The notes beneath the pieces were generated by a model, which saw only the letters and a list, made by a program, of their open reading frames with translations, was not told the DNA's origin and made no database searches. From Streptomyces niger (lineage in GTDB: Bacteria; Actinomycetota; Actinomycetes; Streptomycetales; Streptomycetaceae), in NCBI RefSeq assembly GCF_000718305.1, contig NZ_JOFQ01000006.1, positions 248,001 through 312,000 on the forward strand: a stretch of DNA of 64,000 nucleotides. Direction: 5' to 3'. This document shows positions 50,073-58,142 of the stretch, piece after piece (the stretch's first letter is position 1; each line of letters opens with the position of its first letter). The position numbers were made by a program, and so were the translations under genes.

Positions 50073-51945
50073 GACCAGCCTCACCGAGCGGCTGCTGCAC
50101 GACACCGGAGCCATCGACCGGCTCGGCAGCGTCGACGCCGGCACCACGCACACCGACACCGGCACCGTCGAGCGGCAGCGCGGCATCACCGTCCGCTCCG
50201 CCGTCGTCTCCTTCACCGTCGGCACCACCCGGGTCAACATCATCGACACCCCCGGCCACGCCGACTTCGTGGCCGAGGTGGAACGCGCCCTCGGGGTGCT
50301 CGACGGTGCCGTCCTGGTGCTCTCCGCCGTCGAAGGCGTCCAGGCGCACAGCCGTCTCCTGATGCGCACCCTGCACGAGATGCGGCTGCCCACGCTGCTC
50401 TTCGTCAACAAGATCGACCGCGCCGGCGCCTGCCATGACGGCCTGCTCGCCGACGTCCGGCGGAAGCTCACGCCGCACCTCGTCCCCATGACCGCGGTGC
50501 GGGGTCTCGGGACGCGTGCCGCCCGCACCGTTCCGCACTCCCTCGACGAGGCGGACTTCCGCACCCGGGTGGCCGAGACGCTCGCCGAGACCGACGACGC
50601 CCTGCTGGCCCGCGTCGTGGACGGGCCGTACCCCACCGCCGCCGAGCTGCGCACCGCGCTCGCCGACCGCACCGCGCGCGGACTCGCGCACCCCGTGTAC
50701 TTCGGCTCGGCGCTCAGCGGCGAGGGCGTCGCCCCGCTCCTCGACGGCATCACCGGGCTGCTGCCGCCCGCCGCCGTCCCGGAACCGGAGCCGGCACCGC
50801 AGCCGCGGGGCACGGTATTCGCCGTCGAACACACCGCCTCCGGGGCGCGGAGCGCCTACGTACGGCTGTACTCCGGCGAACTGGCGGCCCGGCAGCGGGC
50901 CACCCTGCACCGCCGCGAACCGGACGGCACCCCGTACACGTACAGCGGCCGGATCACCGCACTGGAGGTCGTCGGCGCGGCCGACGGGACCGGCCACCGG
51001 CTCACGCCCGGCAACATCGCGCGGATCAGGGGAGTGACCGGCATCCGGGTCGGCGACCGGCTCGGCGCCCCGGACGACGAGGCACACCGGCCGCACTTCC
51101 CGGCCCCGACCCTCCGCACGGTCGTCCGGCCCCGCGAGCCGGGCCCCGGCGCCGCGGCCCGGCTCCACGCGGCGCTGCGGCGGCTGGCCGAGGAGGACCC
51201 GCTCATCCACGCCTGCGCCGAACCGGACGGCACCACCTCCGTCCTGCTGCACGGCGAGATGCAGAAGGAGATCATCGCGGCCGCGCTCGCGGACGAGTAC
51301 GGCATCGACGCCACCTTCACCCCGAGTCGGGTGGTGTGCCGCGAGCGGCCCGCCGGCACCGGCGAGGCCGTCGAGGAGCTGGGCCACCGCGCCCCGGCCC
51401 CCAGCGGCCACTGGGCCACCATCGGGCTCCGCGTCGACCCGGCAGCGCACGGCACCGGCGCCGCCTTCCGCTACGAGACCGAACTCGGCGCGCTGCCCCG
51501 CGCGTTCCACGCCGCCATCGAGGAGACCGTGCACGCGGCACTGCGCCGTGGGCCGCACGGTTGGTCCGTCACCGACTGCACCGTCACCCTCATCCGCTCC
51601 GGTTTCGTCGGCCCGGTCAGCACGGCCGCCGACTTCCGCGGCCTGACCCCGCTGGTGCTGGCCCGCGCGCTGGACCGGGCCGGCACCCGGGTGTACGAGC
51701 CCTACCACGCCTTCGAGGCCGACGTGCCGGCCGACGCGCTGCCCGCCGTCACCGCCTGCCTGACGGCGCTCGGCGCGGACATCGCGGAGACGACCGCCGA
51801 CGCGGCCGCCGCCTGGCTGATCAAGGGCACCCTTCCGGCCCGGCACCTGCACACCGTCGAACGGCGGCTGCCGGGCCTCTCGCACGGCGAGGGCACCTGG
51901 TGGTCCCGGCCCTGCGGAGACCGGCCGGTGAAGGGCGGCGCGTAA
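49996..51945 (+). CDS. Tetracycline ribosomal-protection protein, Otr(A)/TetM-like
   Basis: The product is 649 residues, a translational GTPase related to EF-G that dislodges tetracyclines from the ribosome. GTPase motifs: AHVDAGKTSLTERLLHDTGA (P-loop), GITVRS (switch I), IIDTPGHADF (switch II), FVNKIDRAGA. Domains II-V follow in order, with the domain IV text EETVHAALRRGPHGWSVTDC and IRSGF and the domain V ending GEGTWW. It is the size of Streptomyces Otr(A) and shorter in the C-terminal extension. ATG 49996 is poorly placed relative to the nearest ribosome-binding site, and translation may depend on the overlapping leader ORF. Such genes occur in tetracycline producers and as intrinsic genes in other Streptomyces. 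Confidence 0.9.
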   Translation: MRTQHTPSAIRRTLNIGILAHVDAGKTSLTERLLHDTGAIDRLGSVDAGTTHTDTGTVERQRGITVRSAVVSFTVGTTRVNIIDTPGHADFVAEVERALGVLDGAVLVLSAVEGVQAHSRLLMRTLHEMRLPTLLFVNKIDRAGACHDGLLADVRRKLTPHLVPMTAVRGLGTRAARTVPHSLDEADFRTRVAETLAETDDALLARVVDGPYPTAAELRTALADRTARGLAHPVYFGSALSGEGVAPLLDGITGLLPPAAVPEPEPAPQPRGTVFAVEHTASGARSAYVRLYSGELAARQRATLHRREPDGTPYTYSGRITALEVVGAADGTGHRLTPGNIARIRGVTGIRVGDRLGAPDDEAHRPHFPAPTLRTVVRPREPGPGAAARLHAALRRLAEEDPLIHACAEPDGTTSVLLHGEMQKEIIAAALADEYGIDATFTPSRVVCRERPAGTGEAVEELGHRAPAPSGHWATIGLRVDPAAHGTGAAFRYETELGALPRAFHAAIEETVHAALRRGPHGWSVTDCTVTLIRSGFVGPVSTAADFRGLTPLVLARALDRAGTRVYEPYHAFEADVPADALPAVTACLTALGADIAETTADAAAAWLIKGTLPARHLHTVERRLPGLSHGEGTWWSRPCGDRPVKGGA

Positions 51946-51968
51946 CGGCGGCTTGCTCGCACCCGCCC

Positions 51969-52967
51969 TCAGGACGCCGGACGGAGCTGGATCTTCCGGC
52001 CGGTGCCCTGCCGGAAGGTCTCCAGCGCCGTGCCGAACTCCGCCAGCCCGTACGCGTGCGTGATCATCGTGTCGGCGTCCAGCGCGCCCTTGCCCATCAG
52101 CTCCACGGCCCGCCCGAAGCTGTGCACCACGGCCATCGAACCGACCACGGTGATCTCGTCGTTGTAGATACGGAACGGCGAGATCTTCGCCATGGCGTCC
52201 GAGGGCGCCACGCCGAACTGCTGGAACGTCCCGCCCCTGCGCACCCGCGTGAGCGCGTCCTCGATCACCGCCACCACGCCCGTGCAGTCGATGACGATCT
52301 CCCAGCCCTGCGGCCGGTCCAGCGCGTCGGCGCCGGTCGCCACCGCGTCCGCACCCAGCTGCTCGGCGACCTTCAGCCGCTCGGTGTTGATGTCGACCAC
52401 CGACACCGAAGCGGCCCCGGCCCGCCGCGCGAGCTGCAGCATCATCAGGCCCATCGTGCCCGCGCCGTAGATCAGGTAGTGCGCGCCCAGGTCCCGCGGC
52501 AGCACGTCGAAGCCGTGCACGGCGCAGGACAGCGGCTCGATCAGGGTGCCCTGCGCGAGGTCCACGCTCTCCGGCAGCCGGTAGCAGTTGGCCGCCGGCA
52601 CCTTGACGTACTGCGCCATCGCGCCGTCCACCGTGTCGCCGATCGCACCCCACCGCTCGCAGAGGTTGCCCCGGCCGATGCTGCAGAAGTGGCAGGCCCC
52701 GCAGAACAGCGACGGGTCGACCGCGACCCGGTCGCCCTCGCGCACCCCGCCCGCCTCCGCGCCGAGTGCCACCACCGTCCCCGTGAACTCGTGCCCGGGG
52801 ATGATCGGGTACGGCGTCGGCGCGAACTCCCCCTGCACGATGTGCAGATCGGTCCCGCAGATGCCGACGGCGGCGACCTCGACGACGACCTCGCCAGGGC
52901 CCGGAGTGGGGTCGGCGACGGTCTCGACGGAGTGGGAGCCGGGGGTCTGGATGACGACGGCACGCAT
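51969..52967 (-). CDS. Zinc-dependent medium-chain (polyol-type) alcohol dehydrogenase
   Basis: The product is 332 residues. The catalytic zinc ligands are in GICGTDLHI and PGHEFTGTV; the structural zinc loop is CGACHFCSIGRGNLC. The NAD site is LIYGAGTMGLMMLQLA with an acidic residue at strand 2 (VSVVDINTERL), so NAD is likely. The C-terminal text SPFRIYNDEITVVGSM with AVVHSFGRA is typical of sorbitol/arabitol-type dehydrogenases. ATG 52967 follows a DeoR regulator gene on the same strand by 40 bp, which suggests a sugar alcohol or carbohydrate substrate induced by that regulator. Confidence 0.92.
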   Translation of the reverse strand: MRAVVIQTPGSHSVETVADPTPGPGEVVVEVAAVGICGTDLHIVQGEFAPTPYPIIPGHEFTGTVVALGAEAGGVREGDRVAVDPSLFCGACHFCSIGRGNLCERWGAIGDTVDGAMAQYVKVPAANCYRLPESVDLAQGTLIEPLSCAVHGFDVLPRDLGAHYLIYGAGTMGLMMLQLARRAGAASVSVVDINTERLKVAEQLGADAVATGADALDRPQGWEIVIDCTGVVAVIEDALTRVRRGGTFQQFGVAPSDAMAKISPFRIYNDEITVVGSMAVVHSFGRAVELMGKGALDADTMITHAYGLAEFGTALETFRQGTGRKIQLRPAS

Positions 52968-53007
52968 GGTGAACTGCCTTTCGGGAAGGGGGCGTTGCTG
53001 CTGACGC

Positions 53008-53856
53008 TCAGTCGGTGTCGGGGTCCCTGCCGGGGTCGGTTCCGGCGGTGGCGGGGTCGTGCGGCGGGACCGTGCGGACCCGTACGCCCAGCCGCTCGAT
53101 GGCGGCGACCTGGTCCGCGGGCGTCGCGGCGTCGGTGACCACCAGGTCGTACCCGGACGCATCGCCGTACCCGTGGGTGGCGGTCCGGCCGAACTTGGTG
53201 TGGTCCACCGCCAGTACGCTGCGCTCGGCCGCCGCCCGCAGCGCCGCCTTCAGCTCGGCCCACTCCTGGACCGGATGGAAGAGCCGGGCGCGGTCGACGG
53301 CGGTGGGGGAGGAGAAGGCGACGGTGGCCCGGACCCGGGCGAGGTGGCGCAGCGTCTCCGGGCCGGCACAGGCCTCGAAGTCGGGACGGTAGCGGCCACC
53401 GAGCACGACGACCTCCGTACCGGGCGCGCCCGCGGCGCCGATCAGCGACGCGACGCGCAGGGAGTTGGTGAGCACGGTCAGCCGCTCGATGCGGCCGAGC
53501 CGGCGGGCGAGCGGGAAGAGGGTGGAACCGCAGTCCATCAGCACCGTGTCCCCGGGACGGACCTCCCGCACCAGCAGGTCGGCGAACGCCTCCTTCGCCT
53601 CGGCCTGCTGGTCCTCGCGGAACCGGGTCGCGGTCTCCACCGTGACGGTGGGCAGCGCGACGGCCCGGCCGCGGCGCTTCTCCAGCAGCCGCCGGGACTC
53701 CAGGTTGGCCAGGTCGCGGTGCACGGTCATGGCGCTGACCTGCAGGGTTTCGGCCAGTACGGCGATCCGTACGGAGCCCTCGTCGATGACCTGCTGCAGC
53801 ACCCGGCGGCGCCGCTGCTCGACCTCGGCCTCGGACCCACGACTCTGCCGTACCAC
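53008..53856 (-). CDS. DeoR family transcriptional regulator
   Basis: The product is 282 residues. The DeoR helix-turn-helix covers about 8-65 (RRRRVLQQVIDEGSVRIAVL, AETLQVSAMTVHRDLANLES, RRLLEKRRG). The DeoRC sugar-phosphate-binding domain covers about 80-245 (ADLLVREVRPGDTVLMDCGS, TLFPLARRLG, LTVLTNSLRVASLI, VVVLGGRYRPDFEACAGPET, SVLAVDHTKFGRTATHGYGD). The effector is presumably a phosphorylated sugar. GTG 53856 is fixed by GAGGAAGG. It lies 40 bp upstream of the zinc dehydrogenase gene in the same operon, and a perfect inverted repeat 37-61 bp upstream of the start is its probable operator. Confidence 0.92.
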   Translation of the reverse strand: MVRQSRGSEAEVEQRRRRVLQQVIDEGSVRIAVLAETLQVSAMTVHRDLANLESRRLLEKRRGRAVALPTVTVETATRFREDQQAEAKEAFADLLVREVRPGDTVLMDCGSTLFPLARRLGRIERLTVLTNSLRVASLIGAAGAPGTEVVVLGGRYRPDFEACAGPETLRHLARVRATVAFSSPTAVDRARLFHPVQEWAELKAALRAAAERSVLAVDHTKFGRTATHGYGDASGYDLVVTDAATPADQVAAIERLGVRVRTVPPHDPATAGTDPGRDPDTD

Positions 53857-53892
53857 GGTGTGCCTTCCTCGACGCGTGCTCGCTCGCCGCGC

Positions 53893-53917
53893 AACATCAC
53901 ACACTTCCTGTGATGTT
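53893..53917. promoter_or_regulatory. Perfect inverted repeat, likely DeoR operator
   Basis: AACATCACA (53893-53901) and TGTGATGTT (53909-53917) are perfect 9-bp arms around 7 bp, in A/T-rich DNA between the DeoR start (53856) and the divergent gene at 54004. Confidence 0.78.
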
Positions 53918-54003
53918 TTGGCAAGAGGGGGCGGTCTTGCCCCGGCGTCGCCGCGTGCCCGAGGCTGAAACGGACGCCACCGGAGCAACGGCAGGAGGGC
54001 AAC

Positions 54004-54447
54004 GTGCCGCAACCGGCGCCGCAAGGACCGCCACCCGGCCCCGCGAGAGGACGCCCCGACCCGGAAGTGGCCGAAGTCGTCTACCTGGTCGGGCAGGAGT
54101 TGGACGCCTCGGACAAGGCCGTGCTCGCCGCCTTCGAGGCCGCGCTCGTCGAATCGGGCATGGAGAACCTCGACCACGGCGACCTCGACTCGGTCGGCGT
54201 GTTCCAGCAGCGCCCCAGCATGGACTGGGGCACGGCCGAGGAGTGCATGAACGTCAACCACGCCGCGCACCGGTTCTTCGCGCGGGCCATCGAGGAGGAC
54301 GCGGGCGCCCCGGAGCTCACGGCCGGTCAACTGGCCCAGAGCGTCCAGGTGTCGGCGCACCCGGGCCGTTACGACGCACGCGAGGAGGAGGCCCGGCTGC
54401 TCATCGAGACCACCCGCGACGCGCTGGAGGAGGAGCCGCGCGCGTAG
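54004..54447 (+). CDS. Hypothetical protein with lytic-enzyme-like GVFQQRP motif
   Basis: The product is 147 residues without signal peptide or membrane helix. The core ENLDHGDLDSVGVFQQRPSM with DWGTAEECMNVNHAAHRFFA resembles a motif common in actinobacterial and phage cell-wall enzymes (DSVGLFQQRPSQGWGTPEQ), where it lies in the lysozyme-like domain. Here the motif stands alone between two acidic helices (LVGQELDASDKAVLAAFEAA, YDAREEEARLLIETTRDALE). GTG 54004 starts MPQPAPQGPPPGP and has GGAGGGC upstream. It is divergent from the DeoR gene. A cell-wall role is possible but the missing export signal argues against it. Confidence 0.75.
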   Translation: MPQPAPQGPPPGPARGRPDPEVAEVVYLVGQELDASDKAVLAAFEAALVESGMENLDHGDLDSVGVFQQRPSMDWGTAEECMNVNHAAHRFFARAIEEDAGAPELTAGQLAQSVQVSAHPGRYDAREEEARLLIETTRDALEEEPRA

Positions 54448-54489
54448 CCGGAGCGGCGGTCGGCGTGCCGCGCCTCGTGCGTACGCCGT

Positions 54490-54527
54490 GTGACCGTGGC
54501 CGCGGCACATGCCCGTGCCACGGTCAC
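54490..54527. terminator. Possible terminator
   Basis: Arms GTGACCGTGGC (54490-54500) and GCCACGGTCAC (54517-54527) with a 16-base loop, 43 bp after the preceding gene. The rest of 54448-54647 shows no gene. Confidence 0.6.
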
Positions 54528-54647
54528 GGTCTGTGACGGAATTCTTCGATCGGTTTCGATCGCGGGGTCGTGCGAGGCCCTGTTCCGCGTCACTATGGGC
54601 CCGAACCGGCGAGGCCGTGAGCGGTCGGCAGAAGGGAGGCGGCCGGG

Positions 54648-55010
54648 ATGCATGTGAAGACCCGGACCGACAGGCGCGTACGGATCGAACGGTGGCCGGT
54701 CCCCGCCGGCTCACCCACACTGGCCAAGCTGGCCGTGGTGGGTGTCCTGGACGGCGACAGCGTCAGCGAGCTGTGCGACGCCACCGCGGCGGTCATGGCG
54801 AGCGGCGCCCGGCACCTCCGGCTGGACCTGTCCGGGGTCACCTCCTGCGACAACGCCGGCCTCTACACCCTCCTCGGGGTGCAGAGCGCGCTGCGCTCCC
54901 TGCGCGGCAGCCTGGTCCTGATCCGCCCCAGCCTCCCCGTCCACCGGGGCCTGCGCGCCGCCGGCCTGCACCTCAGGCTGGTCATCGCGCCGCCCGGCTC
55001 GGTGATGTAG
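54648..55010 (+). CDS. STAS-domain protein (anti-sigma factor antagonist-like), Asn in place of Ser
   Basis: The product is 120 residues, one STAS domain: LAVVGVLDGDSVSELCDATAAVM, then ASGARHLRLDLSGVTSCDNAG LYTLLGVQSALRSLRG split over strand and helix, and SLVLIRPSLPVHRGLRAAGL. In SpoIIAA/RsbV proteins the loop is D-S-x-G-L and the Ser is phosphorylated by the anti-sigma kinase. Here it is D-N-A-G-L, so normal phospho-switching is unlikely. ATG 54648 has GGGAGG upstream. No anti-sigma kinase or sigma gene is adjacent. Confidence 0.82.
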   Translation: MHVKTRTDRRVRIERWPVPAGSPTLAKLAVVGVLDGDSVSELCDATAAVMASGARHLRLDLSGVTSCDNAGLYTLLGVQSALRSLRGSLVLIRPSLPVHRGLRAAGLHLRLVIAPPGSVM

Positions 55011-55033
55011 CGAGCCCGGCGCGCCTCAGGCGT

Positions 55034-55531
55034 TCAGCGCGTCTTCTCGCCGGCCGCTTCCGCCGGCGGCAGCAGCGGGCCGCACGTCCAGCGCTGGAAG
55101 ACCAGCCGCGTCTCGACCCGGGCCACCTCGCGGCGCGCGGTGAACTCGTCCAGGACCAGCCGCTGGAGGTCGGCCGCGTCCCGGACGGCGACATGGACGA
55201 GGTAGTCCTCGGGGCCGGTCAGATGGAAGAGGGAGAGCGCTTCGGGCAGCGAGCGGATCCGTTCCACGAACGGGCCGACCAGCTCCCGGCGGTGCGGTCG
55301 CACCTGCACCGACAGCAGCGCCTGGAGCCCGCGACCCAGTTTCGCGGGGTCCAGGCGTAGTTCGTGCCCGAGGATCACGCCACTGCGGCGCAGTCGGGTC
55401 ACCCGGTCCAGACAGGTCGACGGCGCGACGCCGACCGACGCGGCCAGCTCGCGGTACGTGGTCCGGGCGTCGTTCTGCAGCAGGCGTAAAATCTCCAGGT
55501 CCACCGGATCGAGACGTACAGAGTCGGCCAT
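55034..55531 (-). CDS. Lrp/AsnC family transcriptional regulator
   Basis: The product is 165 residues. The AsnC helix-turn-helix covers about 5-65 (LDPVDLEILRLLQNDARTTY, RELAASVGVAPSTCLDRVTR, LRRSGVILGHELRLDPAKLG). The RAM effector domain covers about 70-150 (LQALLSVQVRPHRRELVGPF, VERIRSLPEALSLFHLTGPE, DYLVHVAVRDAADLQRLVLD). Effectors are usually amino acids. It is divergent from the trans-sulfuration PLP gene at 55591, only 59 bp away, and an inverted repeat lies in between, so it most likely controls that gene. Confidence 0.93.
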   Translation of the reverse strand: MADSVRLDPVDLEILRLLQNDARTTYRELAASVGVAPSTCLDRVTRLRRSGVILGHELRLDPAKLGRGLQALLSVQVRPHRRELVGPFVERIRSLPEALSLFHLTGPEDYLVHVAVRDAADLQRLVLDEFTARREVARVETRLVFQRWTCGPLLPPAEAAGEKTR

Positions 55532-55562
55532 GTCCCGAACGTAACACGGAAGTTGACCATCC

Positions 55563-55579
55563 GGTCAGCCCGCCTGACC
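55563..55579. promoter_or_regulatory. Inverted repeat between lrp-like and PLP enzyme genes
   Basis: GGTCAG (55563-55568) and CTGACC (55574-55579) around 5 bp, with a further TTGACC at 55553. The site lies directly upstream of the PLP gene start and is a candidate Lrp operator. Confidence 0.5.
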
Positions 55580-55590
55580 AGCATCGTGGC

Positions 55591-56832
55591 ATGACCCGTT
55601 CACCCGCGCGCCCGGACCGCGCCCCCCTCACTCCCCTCACCGTCACCGCACCCCGCGCCGCCCTGGCCACCGAAGCCGTGCACGCCGGCCGCGAGGATCT
55701 CGCCGCCCAAGGGCTGCACGCCGCCCCGCTGGACCTGTCCACCACCTATCCCTCGGCGGACAGCCGGGCCGAGGCCGCCCGCCTCGACGCGTTCGCCGCC
55801 ACCGGAGCCGAGTTCGAGGGGCCACCCGTCTACGGCCGGCTCGGCAACCCCACCGTCGCCCGCTTCGAAGCCGCGCTCGCGCGCCTCGAAGGCACCGAGT
55901 CCGCCGTCGCCTTCGCCAGCGGCATGGCGGCCCTCACCGCCTGCCTCCTCGCCCGGCACGCCGAAGGCCTGCGCCACGTCGTCGCCGTCCGCCCGCTGTA
56001 CGGCTGTAGCGACCACCTGCTGACCGGCGGGCTGCTCGGCACGGACGTCACCTGGACCGACCCGGCCGGGATCGCCGCCGCGATCCGACCCGACACCGGC
56101 CTGGTCATGGTCGAGAGCCCGGCCAACCCCACGCTCGCCGAGACCGACCTCGCGGCCGTCGCGCACGCCTGCGGATCCGTACCGCTGCTGGCCGACAACA
56201 CCTTCGCCACCCCCGTCCTGCAGCGCCCCGCCGAGGCCGGTGCCCGGCTGGTCCTGCACAGCGCGACGAAGTACCTGGGCGGCCACGGCGACGTGCTGGG
56301 CGGCGTGGTGGCCTGCGACGAGGAGTTCGCGCGGCGGCTGCGGCAGGTGCGCTTCGCCACGGGCGGCGTGCTGCACCCGCTCGCCGGCTACCTGCTGCTG
56401 CGCGGGCTGGCCACCCTCCCCGTACGGGTGCGGGCCGCGTCCGCCACCGCGGCCGAGCTGACCCGGCGGCTCGCCGCGCACCCCGCGGTGGCGCGGGTGC
56501 ACTACCCGCGGCTCGGCGGTGCGATGGTGGCGTTCGAGGTGTGCGGGGACCCGCACGAGGTGACCGCCGGGGTGCGTCTGATCACCCCGGCGGTCAGCCT
56601 CGGCAGCGTCGACACGCTCCTCCAGCACCCGGCGTCGATCAGCCACCGCATCGTCGACGCCGCCGACCGCGCGACCGGCGGCATCTCCGAGAAGCTGCTG
56701 CGGATGTCGGTGGGCCTGGAGGACGTCGAGGACCTGTGGCGGGACCTCGACGCGGCGCTCAGCGGCCGGCCGTCTCCCGCGTACCGGGAACCGGCTGCGG
56801 CCGGCGCCGCAGCCCCGCCGGCCGGGCCGTGA
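55591..56832 (+). CDS. Trans-sulfuration PLP enzyme (methionine gamma-lyase/cystathionine lyase family)
   Basis: The product is 413 residues. The Cys/Met metabolism PLP fold is clear: AALATEAVHAGREDLAAQGL, VYGRLGNPTVARFEAAL, VAFASGMAALTACLLA, LVMVESPANPTLAETDLAAV, LLADNTFATPVLQRPAEAGA, with the PLP Lys in VLHSATKYLGGHGDVLGGVV. It cleaves or forms C-S bonds in homocysteine/methionine-type substrates. Control by a divergent Lrp regulator favours a catabolic gamma-lyase. ATG 55591 has no ribosome-binding site within 12 bases, so the message may be leaderless. The 3' end overlaps the convergent ACT-GNAT gene by 74 bp. Confidence 0.92.
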   Translation: MTRSPARPDRAPLTPLTVTAPRAALATEAVHAGREDLAAQGLHAAPLDLSTTYPSADSRAEAARLDAFAATGAEFEGPPVYGRLGNPTVARFEAALARLEGTESAVAFASGMAALTACLLARHAEGLRHVVAVRPLYGCSDHLLTGGLLGTDVTWTDPAGIAAAIRPDTGLVMVESPANPTLAETDLAAVAHACGSVPLLADNTFATPVLQRPAEAGARLVLHSATKYLGGHGDVLGGVVACDEEFARRLRQVRFATGGVLHPLAGYLLLRGLATLPVRVRAASATAAELTRRLAAHPAVARVHYPRLGGAMVAFEVCGDPHEVTAGVRLITPAVSLGSVDTLLQHPASISHRIVDAADRATGGISEKLLRMSVGLEDVEDLWRDLDAALSGRPSPAYREPAAAGAAAPPAGP

Positions 56833-58039
56833 TCACCAGCGTGCCCTCTTCGATCTGGTAGTCCAGCGGCAGCCCGAGGCCGCGCATGGCCGCCACCATC
56901 CCGGTGTTGGACGCCTGCGTGATCGCGTACACGCTCTCCGAGCCCGTCTCGGCGGCCATCGCGACCAGCCGCTCCAGCAGCTCTGCGCCGATGCCGCGGT
57001 GCTGCCAGGCGTCCTCCACCAGCAGCGCCACCTCGGTCTCGTCGCCGTCCCACAGCAGGTGGCCCAGGGCCACCAGCCGCCCGGACGCGGTCTCCACGGC
57101 GAGCGTGCGGCCGTGCCGCGGGCTCAGCAGGTGGTCGAGGTAGCGGACGGAGTCCTGCACCGGCCCGTTGTAGCGCAGCGACAGCGTCCGGTCCGAGCAG
57201 CGGTCGTGCATCTCGCGGGCCGCTGCCAGGTCGGAGGTGTCGGCCCGGCGCACCGTGAGCGGGGCACCCTCGGAGAGGGTGAGGGTGTCCCGGCGCTCCG
57301 GCACCCGCTGGCCGAGCCGGGCGTCCAGCTCCACCAGAGCCCGCACCCGGGCGAACTCGGTCGGGGTGAACGGCAGCTGCGGCCGCTCGATGGTGATCGA
57401 CCCTCCGGACGGGTCGCGGAACTTCATGATGTGGTCCTCGAGAACGCCTTCGTCCGGCACCCGTTCGGCCAACGGCTCGCCCTTCAGCGTGCGCGCGGGT
57501 ACCGAGTGGATGGTGCAGCGGCCCAGCAACTGCCGCAGCGACAGGGGGAGTTCCGCGGAGTCCAGGGCCGTACGGGTGGCCAGGGACAGCATACGGGCCG
57601 GCGCGTCGACGAGATCATGCGCATCGGCGCGTTCCAGCCAGGTGTCCCGGCCGCCCGCCGCGGCCACCGCTCCGGTCAGCACGGTCCGGTCCGGCGCGCC
57701 CGGCACGCGCAGCAGGAACTCGTCCACCGTGCCGTCCGACAGCGGGTGGGTCTGCAGGCTCAGGATGTCCACCCGGTGCGCGGCCAGTGCCTGGCACAGC
57801 GCGGCCAGGCTGCCCGGCTCGTCCCGTACGGTCGTGCGCATGCGCCACAGCGTCGTGTCGGGAAGCGCCGCGCCCTCGGTGAGGGCGGGCGCGGGCGACG
57901 CCGTGGCGCCGGTATCGCCCGGCGGCGGCGCCGGTTCCTGGCGTCCTGACCACCCGCGGGGCAGGCCGGTGGCGAGGCGGTCGGCGGCCCGCCGCCACAT
58001 CGAACGGCGGGCGGTGCAGTGCTCGGTTTTCTCAGTCAT
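56759..58039 (-). CDS. ACT-domain/GNAT fusion protein
   Basis: The product is 426 residues. About 65-135 form an ACT ligand domain (WRMRTTVRDEPGSLAALCQA, LAAHRVDILSLQTHPLSDGT, VDEFLLRVPG). A middle part (about 150-255) is of unknown type (SLRQLLGRCTIHSVPARTLK, HIMKFRDPSGGSITIERPQL). About 260-400 form a GNAT acetyltransferase (LTVRRADTSDLAAAREMHDR, GRLVALGHLLWDGDETEVAL, LVEDAWQHRGIGAELLERLV, with the acetyl-CoA motif Q-H-R-G-I-G). An ACT domain on a GNAT suggests allosteric control by an amino acid. ATG 58039 is chosen; the basic 40 residues after it look unstructured. Confidence 0.88.
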   Translation of the reverse strand: MTEKTEHCTARRSMWRRAADRLATGLPRGWSGRQEPAPPPGDTGATASPAPALTEGAALPDTTLWRMRTTVRDEPGSLAALCQALAAHRVDILSLQTHPLSDGTVDEFLLRVPGAPDRTVLTGAVAAAGGRDTWLERADAHDLVDAPARMLSLATRTALDSAELPLSLRQLLGRCTIHSVPARTLKGEPLAERVPDEGVLEDHIMKFRDPSGGSITIERPQLPFTPTEFARVRALVELDARLGQRVPERRDTLTLSEGAPLTVRRADTSDLAAAREMHDRCSDRTLSLRYNGPVQDSVRYLDHLLSPRHGRTLAVETASGRLVALGHLLWDGDETEVALLVEDAWQHRGIGAELLERLVAMAAETGSESVYAITQASNTGMVAAMRGLGLPLDYQIEEGTLVITARPAGLRRRPQPVPGTRETAGR

Positions 58040-58108
58040 GCACCCCAGCATCACCGACCGGTGTTGCATGATCACAAACGACGTGTGACCGCCAGGTAAA
58101 GGACGCAA

Positions 58109-58137
58109 TTGCCCTTACCGCCGCCTTCGGCGGCAAT
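58109..58137 (-). terminator. Possible terminator of the PhoD gene
   Basis: CCGCCG (58118-58123), a 4-base loop and CGGCGG (58128-58133), with ATTGCC and GGCAAT as outer arms, lie 6-34 bp past the PhoD stop on the minus strand. Confidence 0.55.
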
Positions 58138-58142
58138 CGCCA

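Noticed and set aside
54482-54540. Hairpin after the GVFQQRP gene as a riboswitch
   Set aside because: A simple 11-bp stem with a large loop and no conserved core; a terminator is the simpler reading.
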